DNA of 64,000 bases from Ophioderma brevispina. Its lineage: Eukaryota; Echinodermata; Ophiuroidea; Amphilepidida; Ophiodermatidae. Where the stretch lies: assembly GCA_023653785.1 (NCBI GenBank), contig JAMKCH010087972.1, positions 1 to 64,000 on the forward strand, in the 5' to 3' direction. Positions 24,956-36,750 of the stretch are shown piece by piece; the stretch's first letter is position 1; each line of letters starts with the position of its first letter. The position numbers were made by a program, and so were the translations under genes. The notes under the pieces were generated by a model that made no database searches, had not been told where the DNA came from, and saw only the letters and a list, made by a program, of their open reading frames with translations.

Positions 24956-24960
24956 GACAA

Positions 24961-25023
24961 AAAAAAAAAAAAAAAAAAAAAAAAACTAGGGGGGGGGGGG
25001 TGGGGGGGGGGGGGGGGGGGGGA
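24961..25023. repeat. Poly-A then poly-G tract
   Basis: A run of about 26 A is followed by ctag and then about 35 bases that are G except for single T and A interruptions. It sits at the outer end of the receptor-A duplication. It could be a genuine junction, a G-quadruplex-prone tract or a sequencing/assembly artefact. Confidence 0.7.
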
Positions 25024-25614
25024 GGGAGACCCATCTCATACTTTGGAGATTCAACGTCATGCCGCCACACCTGCTAGTTCCAACAGTAACTTTCTTAGTC
25101 GGTAGCGAGCAAACATGGCAGACAACACAAATCTAAGCGTAATTATGTCCACTCACTCCATGCGCAATGGGCTTATTGAATACGATAGAGAAAGTAGCAC
25201 TGGGTTGCTTATTTTTTTCTAAAGGAATCGAAATTGGATTAGATCACTACCATGACGACGGCTGTTGATTATGTTTATTTTAATTCTATATATTATTTTT
25301 CTTTGAGACAGAGCTTTGCTATCAGACCTTGGGGTTTGACGTTTCGTAAGTTAATTGCTATTTACATTCAGTATCGAATTTTCAATAATCTGCTGCGTCG
25401 CATGTGTTCAATATATAATAAAGGATGTAAAATGGATTCAATAGTGGCATGTGTGTGGCACAACCCTTCAAAAGAGTATTTTGTAATTAGAATAGTTGTC
25501 ATACAATCCTAACGCAAATGCCTATGTGAATGAAGTCGGCAGTTTAATCATTTCTTTGGACTTATTTTAGTAGGAAGGCAATGTCGTGCAACGGGCAAAT
25601 TGGGAACAACAATG

Positions 25615-25770
25615 GTGAGCGTAGACACTTACATGTGCAATTTGCAGGTTTTTCCATTTGGAAGACGTTCCAGCAGCCGCTATTATTATCGGAGATCTCC
25701 GATATTACATTATTAATAATTACAAATACCTTCGTTTGCGACACACAAGAGAATTTGGGAGCTCTAAATT
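25615..25770 (+). repeat. Dispersed repeat with TATCGGAGATCTCCGATA palindrome, copy 1
   Basis: The segment holds gtagacacttacatg, gacgttccagcagccg, an 18-base perfect palindrome and tgcgacacacaagagaatt. The reverse complement of about 29085-29215 has the same words in the same order. The family is unidentified; it may be a MITE. Confidence 0.55.
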
Positions 25771-28700
25771 CACAGGTTAGTTTACTAGCCCAAACAATCG
25801 TGTGGCAATACAATTGTTTCACTGACCGTCACGGCGTGTCCTACGACATCTCCTTATAAAAAGAGACACGATACTCCAAGATACCTTAAGAGAATAGCCA
25901 AAATTGCGTTTGCCTATAATCATAAAAAAAAATTAGGTATGTCGTGGCGGACAAACATAGTTTCTGGGGTTTTTTTTACTTTCTGGTAAAATAAATCTCT
26001 GACATCTTCTCGGAAGTGTTTTACAACCAATCAAGTTCAAATTTAGATAAAGTATTTCCAAGTCAAATAGCCTTGTGTCTCTATCCTGAGACATAAGATC
26101 AAAGTCGAGTTTGATCCCATTATTATTTTTTTTTATTTTAGCCTTTGTATTGTTGAAAAATATTTTTAAACATAATTAATAATAGCAAGGTATAATGTGG
26201 TTGTGTAGGGTTCTCTATACATTGTGCAAAACATTGAAAGGAATCGAATGGCCACGTAAATTAGGAACACAAAATTCGTAGACCAGTGTTTTCAGACGAT
26301 TTTGATGTCATCGGGGAAGTTTTATTTTGCTGTTCTACGTTCTTCCATGACCTTTAGAATATCATCTTTCATCAACTACAGATTTTGTCATATTTTGGTT
26401 ATGATTATATTTTTTTCTATACTTTATTTTTCACTGTACCAACCTTGCCTCCCTGCAAAGCATATTCCCGCGCTGCTTATACTTCTAGACTTTCGATGTT
26501 ATCTCTCCAGTCATTTTCTATATAACCAAAACAAATGATTTTCTGTTGCCTTAGTTTTAGGTGAACTTATTTTATTAAATATTGCTAATTGTTGGACAAC
26601 ATAGAAGTCAGGGATGACATGTTTAAAGCCAGTTTCGTGATTATACTTGAGAAGCTGTTATTGCAGCAATTCACTTTTTTTCACCCATTTAATATCGCCT
26701 CTTTCGTTTCTATAACCAAGTCCTGCAGGTACTCCTATTACTATGTTTCTTGTCCCTTATACTTCTCCCTACTTTTGCATTCAGATCACCCATCACAGTG
26801 ATGTCTTGAGAGTGGTTCTCTGCACTTTGTCGCATGTCTATTCCATGGGATCAAGAGAGAAAGATGCGTGCATAATGACTTTGATTACTCATATCGGCGA
26901 AGTAACTAATTTCTGCCACAGGTTACTATTATAGTATACCTTTCAATATGTCAAGGTCCAAAAGTGCATATTTGGTTTGAAATGACTAAACTGAATCACA
27001 ATTTCTTTCCCCTATAGATCAGTGACCAGGAGATGTACATCATGCTGCATTGGCTAAGCAAATTAGCACTGTATCCAGTAAATCTGATCGGTATATAGAG
27101 GATAAAGCACTTTTAAATTACTTTTATCTGGAAGTAACAGAGCCATTTTATTACCCATGCAGTTTCACCACATCCGTTAAGGTGGAGCTTATTTTTTTCA
27201 TGACGCAAGCACAGAATGATGTCCTCTTTCAATAAGAAACCTTAGCTTATCCTCTGGCGGTTCAATTAATCTTGACATCATTGTTCTGAAAAGGAAACAA
27301 AGATTAACAAAATCATGAAATGAAGTTGTTTGGCAGACTGCGACCTAACATGTTTGTGCAGACACAAATTAACTTACAGTAACTTGCAACGTAACCCCAT
27401 CTACCGCGTTTAGCATAGGTCGCTAGAACCCCTTCTTTTGTATTCTGCTAATCATGGTGGTAAATTGAATGATGAGGTCCAGCAATAAGTATGGATCTTG
27501 TTCTGCACAAAGAGTTAGGTCACAGATTATCAAGCAACATATCTACGATGTGTTTTTTTCACATTCTTTCTTTTTCATAATGATTGAAAATACAGTCAAA
27601 AGTATTGAACACACATTATATAGATGCAAAAAGTATATTTAATCGCGCAACGAGGCCGATCAATTAATTAGCAAGGCTGGTTCATCACAGACGAAATCTT
27701 TTCAATGCTACATGGACATTAACAATGGCTCTGCAGTTACAAATAAAAAAAATACATCGCGTTCCCCGGATCCGCGAGTAGTGTCGTCTGCGCACAGGTT
27801 TGTGAATGGGGGCAAAGGTCAGATGAGGTCACCAAGGTCAATGAGGTCATCACATGTCACACCTCCTTTCCACCAATTTACATCAACGTAGCCCTTACGG
27901 AACTCATTACGGCATGGCAAATTATTAGGGTTCACATTTTGACCACAGACACCACAACAGATACACAGACACACGACATACGACCAGCGTAATCCCTAGT
28001 GCCTTCTGCAATTCTTGCAGACGAAACCAAAAAGGTGGTGAGTGATTATTCGTCTTCGTCGCTAACATAACCGGGTGGATTTACTTATCAATAACGCCAT
28101 TATTGCTAAGTCAATGTACCATAGTGTATGTCCCTTGTCACTGATATTCAGAAGTCATTGAGATGGCAGTTTATTCAAAATTTTTTTCATAAAACAGTGC
28201 ACCTTTATGTTAATTAGATAAAACCAAAGTTTGAAAATCCGGTTTTGTCCTCCGCTAAACGAGGGTGGCCGGATTCACCCCTCACACCATTAATACTGCT
28301 GTTTGAGGATTTAGGTTTGGAGCCCAAATAATTGATCCCGATGCACTTTCCTGACGTCAATCCACAGTGTGTCGGCGGTGAGCCTGCTTTTGGGCCACCA
28401 CGCCCACCATGCAAATCAGCATGTTCTGGATGGCCGCTATTAGCTTCCAGAGCTGACGCCCTTGTTAGGTATATTTTTTTTCATTCTACCTGGGTAACCA
28501 GCTTACCCTCCTCATCAGCTTTCCTTAGAAACCGATGGGGGTGACGTCTAGTCCGCCGGCAACTCGGTCCTGGGACGTAGTCCTGGTTACCAGTATACCC
28601 TTAGCGTCCATCACAGGAAATCTGTACCCGACTTACAATTGACATACCCAATAAATGGTTAATTGTGAACTTTTTTTATTAGTATTTAAGATAGTGACAA

Positions 28701-29014
28701 AATGGTTACTTGTCGAACAAGTATGTATTGATCCCATGGCCAAGTTTTTCATAGAACTGTCAAGCTATTCATCAACGACTGTTAGGGTGCTCGTATGATA
28801 GCCATGTTGAAAGTTTGTCCCATGGATACAGGCGCGAGTAAAATATTTTTTTTTATAAAGCCCACGATCTGTCATTTTTTTCCAATTCAAATCCATTTTT
28901 GCTCTAAATCGCTATGTTAGGCATACACAACCACATTATTTCTTGTGAATAACAGACGGGTTTTTCAGCATTTGAAAGCGTATTGAAGATCAATTTACGA
29001 CTGTTTTTAACCTT

Positions 29015-29043
29015 TAATAAAAGTCGGATACCGACTTTTATTA
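29015..29043. repeat. Perfect 13-bp-stem hairpin
   Basis: TAATAAAAGTCGG at 29015-29027 pairs perfectly with CCGACTTTTATTA at 29031-29043 across a 3-base ATA loop. No associated gene is seen. It may be the terminus of a repeat or a structured RNA signal. Confidence 0.6.
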
Positions 29044-29084
29044 GCAAACAAATCATCATTTATGCTAGAGCATCAAAATTCTCT

Positions 29085-29215
29085 GTGTGTCGCAAAAAGA
29101 AGGAATTTTGTCATTAGAAAACTAATATCGGAGATCTCCATTATTAATTATTCTAACGGCTGCTGGAAACGTCCTCCCAATATGACATAGCCAGGAAACT
29201 TGCCCATGTAGTGTT
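29085..29215 (-). repeat. Dispersed repeat with GGAGATCTCC palindrome, copy 2
   Basis: This is the inverted partner of 25615-25770 (ctctgtgtgtcgcaaaaag, atcggagatctcc, cggctgctggaaacgtcctcc, gtagtgtttacatg). Its palindrome is shorter than in copy 1 because one flank has changed. Confidence 0.55.
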
Positions 29216-30169
29216 TACATGCATGGAATTGGACATTTTGGAAATTGGGGGCACACTTCCACAAATGTGCTTTAGTGCTTTAATTCCGTCATGTGCAACT
29301 TCATGCATGACCGAATAAAGTGTGTAAACCAACGGGTGCAGTGAGCCCGTTTTTGTTTCGTTTCGTATAATAAGTCCACTTGGTCAGATAATGGCGCAGC
29401 TCCAATCACTTCATTCTCGGAGACCTTTAGACCGAAGAAGTGGGTGTCTTCACTTCGATAACCCAGAGGGATCAGCTCTCAATTCTTTTGTGTCGTATGC
29501 GGTTTAAACCTAGCTCTACTGTGGAATTCCGTGATACTTCCAAATGTTTTCCGTACTGATAATAGTATATTTTTTTCTTGCACAAGTGCGTTGATAGTAT
29601 TTGAGCGGGAATTATGGCAAGTTGCAGTGGCCAATTTATAAGACAATCTTGGATATCCATGATGAACAGTTTGTAGACTGCGGTTGAGCTATACACTTTG
29701 TTTTATTTGCTTGTCGTTCGATGTGGCTTGTTCTATAAAAGGAACGTGATTGTAATTGAAAATTTGGTCTTGACTTCCGTTCTAATCTTATTGAAGACCA
29801 ATGGCTTTTTACTCTGTATAGTTATTGATTCGGTTTGTTTGTCGTCTGTACATAGAAATATAAGTCTGTTGACTAATAGTCTAAACTACATCTCTCCCTT
29901 TCCTCTAGCGACAGGCATTAAGGAAAATATTTGTTATTGAAGTCTAGGGGAAAATCATACAAGTGCTACAAGTTTTCTTGGTACTAGTGTTCGTTAAATT
30001 GAAACTTTAATTATTCTTCCGCTCTGTGGAGCGTAAGAGAGTGACTAAATCAATAAAAAATTGACCGGATTGAATCAATGTTAGTGCCGTGGAAGCGCTG
30101 ACAATACAATTAAATCTCCTTTGTTTGCGGTGTTGTACGTCGAGCTCACATATGCTCCTCATCTTAATT

Positions 30170-30534
30170 TTAAGGCTGATCAGAGGTTTCGAAATATATG
30201 AAGTAATTAAATATATTCATCGAGAACTAAAGATAGTTACCTCTAAAATGCTTTAATTCCAAAGTTTGAGGATCGAATCGGATATTACGTTTTCATGCAG
30301 TAGTTAACATTTGGACAGCATGATAGGAGCTCATGTAGGATACCGTGTATAAACAAAATTTCCGGATCCGGAATTGTATAACAAAGTTGTGATTTTAAAT
30401 GAAGGAGTTCGATTTAGCTTAGTTATTTCACAACATGATTATTATAGGGACAGGCATTCTGGTATGTGCAAAAAACGCGAATTGTTGAAAATTTGGAGTG
30501 CGCCCGCATCGGGAAATCTCTGAGTCAGCCTTAA
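30170..30534 (-). mobile_element. MITE-like element, ends TTAA-GGCTGA
   Basis: This 365-bp element has terminal inverted repeats: ttaaggctgatcagaggttt at the left and the mirrored aaatctctgagtcagccttaa at the right. It carries an internal perfect palindrome TTCCGGATCCGGAA. The same family occurs at 41836-42222, and its first ~190 bp at 40236 and 41035. Flanking TTAA at both ends would fit a piggyBac-like target, but that is inference. Confidence 0.65.
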
Positions 30535-30784
30535 ATTCACTGGCTTATCGCGGTATATAAAAAAAGTTTAGCTTAATCAAATAGAACAGAAACTTTCGAT
30601 ATCTGAAAAATTTCAGAAAAAACGTGGCAATGGTTATGAAATATTTTGGTCTATATTGGTTTTAAGGTTACCTGATGTTATATAATTGCTGTCTCAACAA
30701 AGTTTGTGAAAGATAATGACTGGGTCTTATCTGAAAAACTTTACAGAAGACCAATTTTTAAGTTTTACTTAATGTAAACAGTGG

Positions 30785-30930
30785 GTTGGATGTTGAGAGT
30801 AGTGAGCTCACTCTCTGGGATACCAATGATGGAATTGACACGTCTCTGGATTGCATCTAGTTTGGATAGTGAAGTGGGGGTGTTGTCCACACCATGCTGA
30901 GCTTGCATATGCCATGTTGTGATCGAGACA
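30785..30930 (-). mobile_element. Fragment of CR1/jockey-like reverse transcriptase
   Basis: The minus strand encodes, with one frame change, YAQHGVDNTPTSLSKLDAIQ and then IQRRVNSIIGIPESEL. This fits the conserved 'LD-IQRRAIRIIG-P' segment near the C-terminus of CR1/jockey-group reverse transcriptases. A related segment lies at 63780-63850. It is only about 50 residues long and is a dead fragment. Confidence 0.65.
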
Positions 30931-30959
30931 TGGATTTAGAATAACTGCCATATCGGTTG

Positions 30960-31322
30960 TTACTTCTTGTGATGATGATGATGTTGGATTTTTTTAATAT
31001 CTTTTCACTTTTGATGTTGTTTTTTTAACTCTTTGTACTACTTCTTTTGATGATGTTTTTAACATCTTGTGAATACTTTGATGGTGAGGTTTTTTTAAAC
31101 ATCTTCTACTTTACTTCCTTTGTTGATGTTTAACATCCTGACTTCTTTTGATTTGATGGTTTTACATCTTTGTACTTCTTTTGATGAGGGTGTTTGTAAA
31201 CATCATTTGGACTTCTGTTGATGATGATTTGTTTTTAAATCTTGACTTATCTTTTGATGATGATGTTTTTTTTAACATCTTTGTACTACTTCTTTGATGA
31301 ATTATGTGTTTTAACATCAACC
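30960..31322 (+). repeat. ~50-bp minisatellite with GATGTT...AACATC hairpins
   Basis: About seven degenerate units of the form TTTTGATGATGATGTTTTT-AACATC-TTTGTACTACTTC follow one another. Each unit contains GATG(T)TT and AACATC in a position to pair. The 79-codon minus-strand frame over it is a repeat artefact. Confidence 0.65.
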
Positions 31323-32109
31323 GTCTATTTTCCAATAACAGGTTAAAGGGAACTGATGAGATGAACCATGAATTAAAAGGCGATCTACTAAGTTTCCACA
31401 AGTATTTCGTTAAAAAAAAACTCTCCGGGTCTGGGAGGCCATTTTATCTTGATGTGAAATGTGTCATATAGAAACAACTTTCAATTTTTTTGTTACTCTT
31501 AAAACACCACTTGAGCAATTTACATATTTGACAAATGGACGAAGTTTCTCGATTAGTGGGGCCATAGCTGATAACACACATACGGTTTAGCACCAAACAT
31601 TAACATTATTTGCATACGAGGAGGTCCATCGACCCACATAAACCAACACCCGCACTAATATGTCCTGACCAGTGTGCCCATACCAATGTCCAGTGTCAAT
31701 TATGAAAAAAAATAGTTTGTCTGATTTGCGCTTTAACTAAAGGTTACTTTTTACTTCTAACCTGAGCCTTTAATCAATATCGACCGACCAGTTTTTCACA
31801 ACCGTTTTTTAAAAAAATCGTTTTAAAGACGTGTAGATCATCCATAGCTAAAACATATTCGGTATAAACAATCTACCGTACCAATATTATATGTTTTTGA
31901 TAAAAACAAACCCAATCGTAAACATAATCACATTGAGAAATATTGAGTCCTGTGTTATCGAAATGTATGCTATTGCTGTAAACTATGTCAAACTTGCCCC
32001 TTGATTTACTAGACACGGAAAGCTAGTACAAGAGCTCAAAAATTTTTGAAATTCTTTAACATTTTGTTCATAACAATAAGCAAACAAGGCTTTCATTTCA
32101 AGGACGCAA
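31323..32109. other. Intergenic, nothing recognised
   Basis: Unique-looking AT-rich DNA with no gene or repeat signature that I can support. Confidence 0.5.
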
Positions 32110-34085
32110 GGTTAAAGCGATTTATTGGTAATAAATCTATTCGGCACATATATAATGAAATATCCCGAACATAACCGTACCAGATGGTTTTCATGGCCAT
32201 TGGAGTATTCAACCTTGCGGAAAAAATCCAATTACTACTCACCAATATATCCAACTGTACAACGATCCATGGAAGCTACCATGTTTTTCCGTGTGGTATA
32301 TTTACAACAACGCCGCATGCAATACGAAACAGAAGGCCAGCGAAACTATATCCATACGCGCATATATCCGTGCAAGTTGGGCCACAAGCCTCATCCTTTG
32401 GAACTTCGTTGAGCACACAAATGATAGGACCGAAGTTTCTTTAGAACTTTTTTTTTGATTGCAAGAAAACTACACGTTTTAAAACCTCATGATATGGAGA
32501 AACAAGTTTAAGATGGGTTTTTTTTGATATCATTTGTGATTAACAAAGGTTTGTTAGTTTGCCTAACAACATCCATGAAACGTTGACATTTGAAAAGGGT
32601 TCGCGTAAGATTTAGTTTTATCGCATTCGCACTGTAACCACTGATCTCTTATACATGGATTTGCCTACAGGGGGTGAAACCCATTCAAAACCAGTCGTCC
32701 GTGCTGGGCGCTGACTATTTTGAATATTGCATGCAACGAATAATTACTAGTTTGGTTGCTTGTATACAACATATGTCATTCGAATACCAATCCGCCAAAA
32801 ATCAGTTGTTGGCTGTTGTGTGCTATTGGGTGGTTACATTTTGTCCTACCCAGGGCCACACAACGAATAAATGACACATCAGTCGTCTAGATTTAAATAA
32901 ACCGAGCCTCATGAATACATCTTTTCCCCTAAAGCGCGCATTGCACTTTGAGAAAAAAAAGTATCCTAGCACAATGTCCAGGTAACACTATTATTACAAC
33001 CCTGTCCCACTTCTAACACATACATTAATTTGTATCACACCGATTAGTGTATATCAAAGCCGGCACCCACAGTCTGTGGAAGAAGCGGAGGCAGCCATGC
33101 CTTTCTATTGTTGGTACTGTAAGTTTTCTTTGTGGTCGTCAAAACATGCGAGACGGTGATCTTCTAAAGATTACGTAACGTTGCCTCTCATCTATATAGA
33201 ACCCTTTGATGGTCACAAACAGTAAGTATAGTAGAATTAATTAGCAACGGGCCGGCATCTTGGTCTACGCACACAATACCAGTCCAGAGACACCTGGTTT
33301 AACAGAGTTGTATCCCGGTTGCAACGTTTTAGAACATGCATCGCCATAGCAAATACATGAGCTCACGAGCTCACTGAATTGGCTTATTCTGTAGTCCTGT
33401 TTTCGCTTATCCACATTTCCAATGGGAACAATGTTTGTATAGCTAATGACCGGTCGTCTTAACCACACCTTCGTGGGCTTTTTGGATGACCAACATGGCC
33501 ATCAGTGCCTTCAATTACGAAGCCCAGGTTGCCAATCCATTGTATATAGATCAGGTGTTCGAAACCCACTATGCGCGGTTCAGCAATCTACGTATATGTC
33601 ATGTACCCGAGTAGGGGTTCTTTGTATGATGTAGAGTTTCCTAATTTTATTTAAAAAACATATTCTCAAGAAGCCCAGGCACTCATTTTTTATAAAATTG
33701 GCACCAAGTTTGCCATTTTTGATAAATTTATATATTTTTTAAGGAAAACTTTAAATGAAGTCTGTTTTTTTCTTCCCAATGTTAAACTAAACGCGATAGT
33801 CTTTCATACATCCATAACTTGACTAACCACCGATCGTCGTTCAATTGGTGTGAAAGACTAAACCTGGCTTGTGGCACGATAGCGGTAATAATAAACGTGG
33901 CGGCTTCCTTAAAAATCGTCTCCTACGCTTTCGAAAAGTTAAGGCGTGAAAATGAATGTTTTCTTTCTCTTTCTTCTTCGCAAGGAATACTCCAATGACC
34001 ATGCAAACCATCTGGGACGTCATATTGGGATATTTCATTAGATATGTTGCCGATAGATTTATACCAAAATTCCTATAACGAACGG
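32110..34085. repeat. Inverted-repeat pair (~130 bp) bounding ~1.7 kb
   Basis: The left copy (about 32120-32225) reads tttattggtaataaatctattcgg, taatgaaatatccc, ccagatggttttcatgg and cattggagtattc. The reverse complement of the right copy (about 33950-34080) reads tttggtataaatctatcgg, taatgaaatatccc, ccagatggtttgcatgg and cattggagtattcc. The DNA between shows no transposase or other recognised gene. It may be the ends of a non-autonomous DNA transposon or an inverted duplication. Confidence 0.6.
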
Positions 34086-35749
34086 GTATTACTCAGTCCA
34101 ACCTGGTTGTCTATCCTAGCGCCATCTGGTTGCGAATCCATGAAACACGGAGTTTAATAAAAAAATACACACAATTCAGAACCAGAAAAAGAAAACAGTT
34201 TACCCTTATCAAAAAGCGATAACAATATCGTTGATAACAAAAGTATGATTTGTTGATAACGAAAAATACTGATTTTGATTTTTACTTAACAGTGAATATA
34301 TTTTGAACAGATCTTGACCGATTTTTAAGGTTTTTTTACACTTTTATCAATATCAGCCAACAATGTCACTGACCCTCTACCTCAAATTCAAAGGCGGTCA
34401 AATGGCGCTTTCCTACATTTAGGTTCGAATGTACAAAAGTTACATAAGTTTCAAGTTAGACTGGTCGAAGTCAAAATTAGTTTTGTCCAAATTGACCAGT
34501 TATTTGCTTTTTCTTTATAAAGATAACTAGCAAATTTCAAAGATTAAAATGCAATTCAAAATAAACGCCAAAAAATCATGTAGGCGGGACCATAGTCCGG
34601 GCTCCAATTGAGTGCCCTATTCCTTACGTTGTAGCGGACTGTGAATACGCCGGAAATTATGACGTTACACATGTCTGACTCTTTTGTGCTACGAACCATC
34701 GTCTATCAGAGATTTATCCGAAAGAGTAAACAATATTTGAAAATTTGCAGGAATATATAAATGAAGGATAGTTGTAGAATTCTCATAAATTACTTTTCCA
34801 ACTGAAGAATTGACAGAAAAGGAAGAAAACTACCCCCTTCGACTTCCAAGATACGAATCTCCATTCAATTACATGTTGTAGGTAAATGTCTTCGGACCAG
34901 AATGACTAAAAATTCCGGATTTCTGTCCTTATTAGGTTGCTTCTAGGTCTTTCATGTGCAGGGTATGTTAGGATACCTGTTACAATAAACAAAATAACAA
35001 TATTTTTTTTATTTTTGTTATTTTGCCTTTTTTTGATATTTTCGATTTTATGATTTAGCAAATCCCCACTGATAGTGCCTTTTAAGGTCTTCCGAGTCCG
35101 TGGTGGATATTAAGTGTCTAACTATGTTTGGGGCATTAGAAAGTCGATGAGATACATTAGAAAAAATCCAAAATGACTGTATACAAAGTCAAAATGCAAA
35201 ATGGCGTCCAAACTGATAAAAAAAAGAAAAAAATATTCTATTTTAAAGAATACTGAGCGGGAGGGGCCCCCCACGCTTCACGCGGGCTCCCCCTAGCTGA
35301 GTGAACGGGAGTGATCACTGAACTGGAAGCGATCACTGAAAACGAAGCGATCACTGATCAGGAATAACAAGCGACAACCCCCTCAAATTCCGTAATACAA
35401 TTACCGAGTCACAACATTCTTAAAAAAAACTTAATTAATAACTCACTTCCTATAGTTCATGTCAAATCCTGTAGCCTCAGTAGTTCCATTTTCTAAGGAA
35501 CGTCAATATTTTATCCCGCATGCTTCCGTACATTTTAATGATCTTTTTCTCAAAACTTCAGCCGTTTTCATAGCCCGTAGTTTTCCGTCTAATCAGGAAC
35601 CAAAACAAAAATCACATAACGTGTATTGATTTTTAACCCTGTATAGTCGTAGTTCTCATTTACTAAAATAAGTAAAACGTTTTATTTCATCCATATATCT
35701 TTTTAAGTGGTTTAACCTTTTTATCTCAAATGTACTTCCCATGTGCCAC
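34086..35749. other. Intergenic with a short GATCACTGA repeat
   Basis: At about 35305-35365 the words gtgatcactgaa, gcgatcactgaa and gcgatcactgatcagg repeat at about 19-bp spacing just after a G/C-rich patch. The segment at about 35085-35215 (ttaaggtcttccgagtcc...aaaatggcgtcc) resembles 37035-37160, another dispersed repeat. No gene is recognised. Confidence 0.5.
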
Positions 35750-36750
35750 CCTATAGTTCCTGTTATAACCACATTTTTTTTTCTCACAACTCTCAAACTC
35801 CCTTATAAAGTTCCCGTCCACCTGCAGTTTATGACCCTCCTCCTCTACTTCCATCATCTCCAGTTCTTTCTTAAAAACTCTGCACCCTCACATTTCCGAC
35901 TCAAAATTACGTTTTCTCTCCATTTCGCTCCCTCAACCATCTCTCTCTCCCTCTCACTCTCGACTCTCCCTTCTCTCCGATCTTTCTGTATTAACATCTC
36001 GCTCTCCACCCACTCTCTCACTCTTTCTATATGCCTCAAACATTCCTCCTCAACAAAATAGGCCTAACGTTGTTCCTCTCTCACCCCGCACCCAAAGACC
36101 CTTTACAAAGTACAGTTTTTACCTCATCGCTTTTCCTTTCTTTTTTGTTACTTCTCTGCCTTTAGTGCCAGGTGTGTTTTGTTTATATCACTTCTAATCC
36201 TTTTTATTTCTTTCTTTTTCTCTCATCTGATGTCCCCCCCCCTCTCTCTTCTTCTCGTCTCCTCTGTTCCAGTCATCTTTCGTTTTTCTCTTTCCCTCCC
36301 TCTTCGCTCTCTTTTCTCTTTTATGACCAGCTCTTCCCTCTCTCTTTCTATATCCCTCATTTTCCCCTCTAACACTTCGTTTTCTCTCTCATTCCGTCCC
36401 TCTCTCTTGACCACCTCTTCCCCTTTCATTCTCCCTCTCTCTTTTCTCATTCTCTCTCCTCCTCTCTTCTCAACATCTCCCCTTCTACAAATTAAGCCTA
36501 CTTTTTTTTCTGTCTCATTCGATTTCTCTCTCTCTCTCTCAACAGCCTATCTTTCCCTCTTGCTCACTCTCCTCTTTCTCCTTTCTCCCTCTCCTCTCCC
36601 CTCCTATCTCTCTCGCTCTGTCTCCCTCGCTCTCCTCTTTCTCCCTCCCCTCCCTCCCCCTCTCTCTCTTCGTCATCCTCCCATCTCCATCGCTTCATCA
36701 CTTTCTCCGCGGCCTCCCTCTAAGCTGTTCTCTTCAGTTTGGCGTATATG
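35750..36750. repeat. 1-kb pyrimidine-rich tract
   Basis: The plus strand is overwhelmingly C and T over about 1 kb (tctctctccctctc, ctctttctcc and so on), densest at 35930-36010 and 36220-36700. The 191-codon frame at 36179-36754 is Ser/Leu/Phe/Pro low complexity and is an artefact of the tract. Such strand asymmetry can form triplex DNA. Confidence 0.75.

Larger units (their letters stand above)
25024..30169. other. Intergenic with scattered repeats
   Basis: No gene is recognised across these 5 kb. Supported items are the inverted pair of dispersed repeats at about 25615-25770 and 29085-29215 and a strong small hairpin at 29015-29043. The open frames present are short, overlap on both strands and lack motifs. 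Confidence 0.5.

Noticed and set aside
33500..33590. Possible SINE/tRNA fragment (gtgttcgaaaccc)
   Set aside because: No A box, no A-rich tail and no second copy seen.
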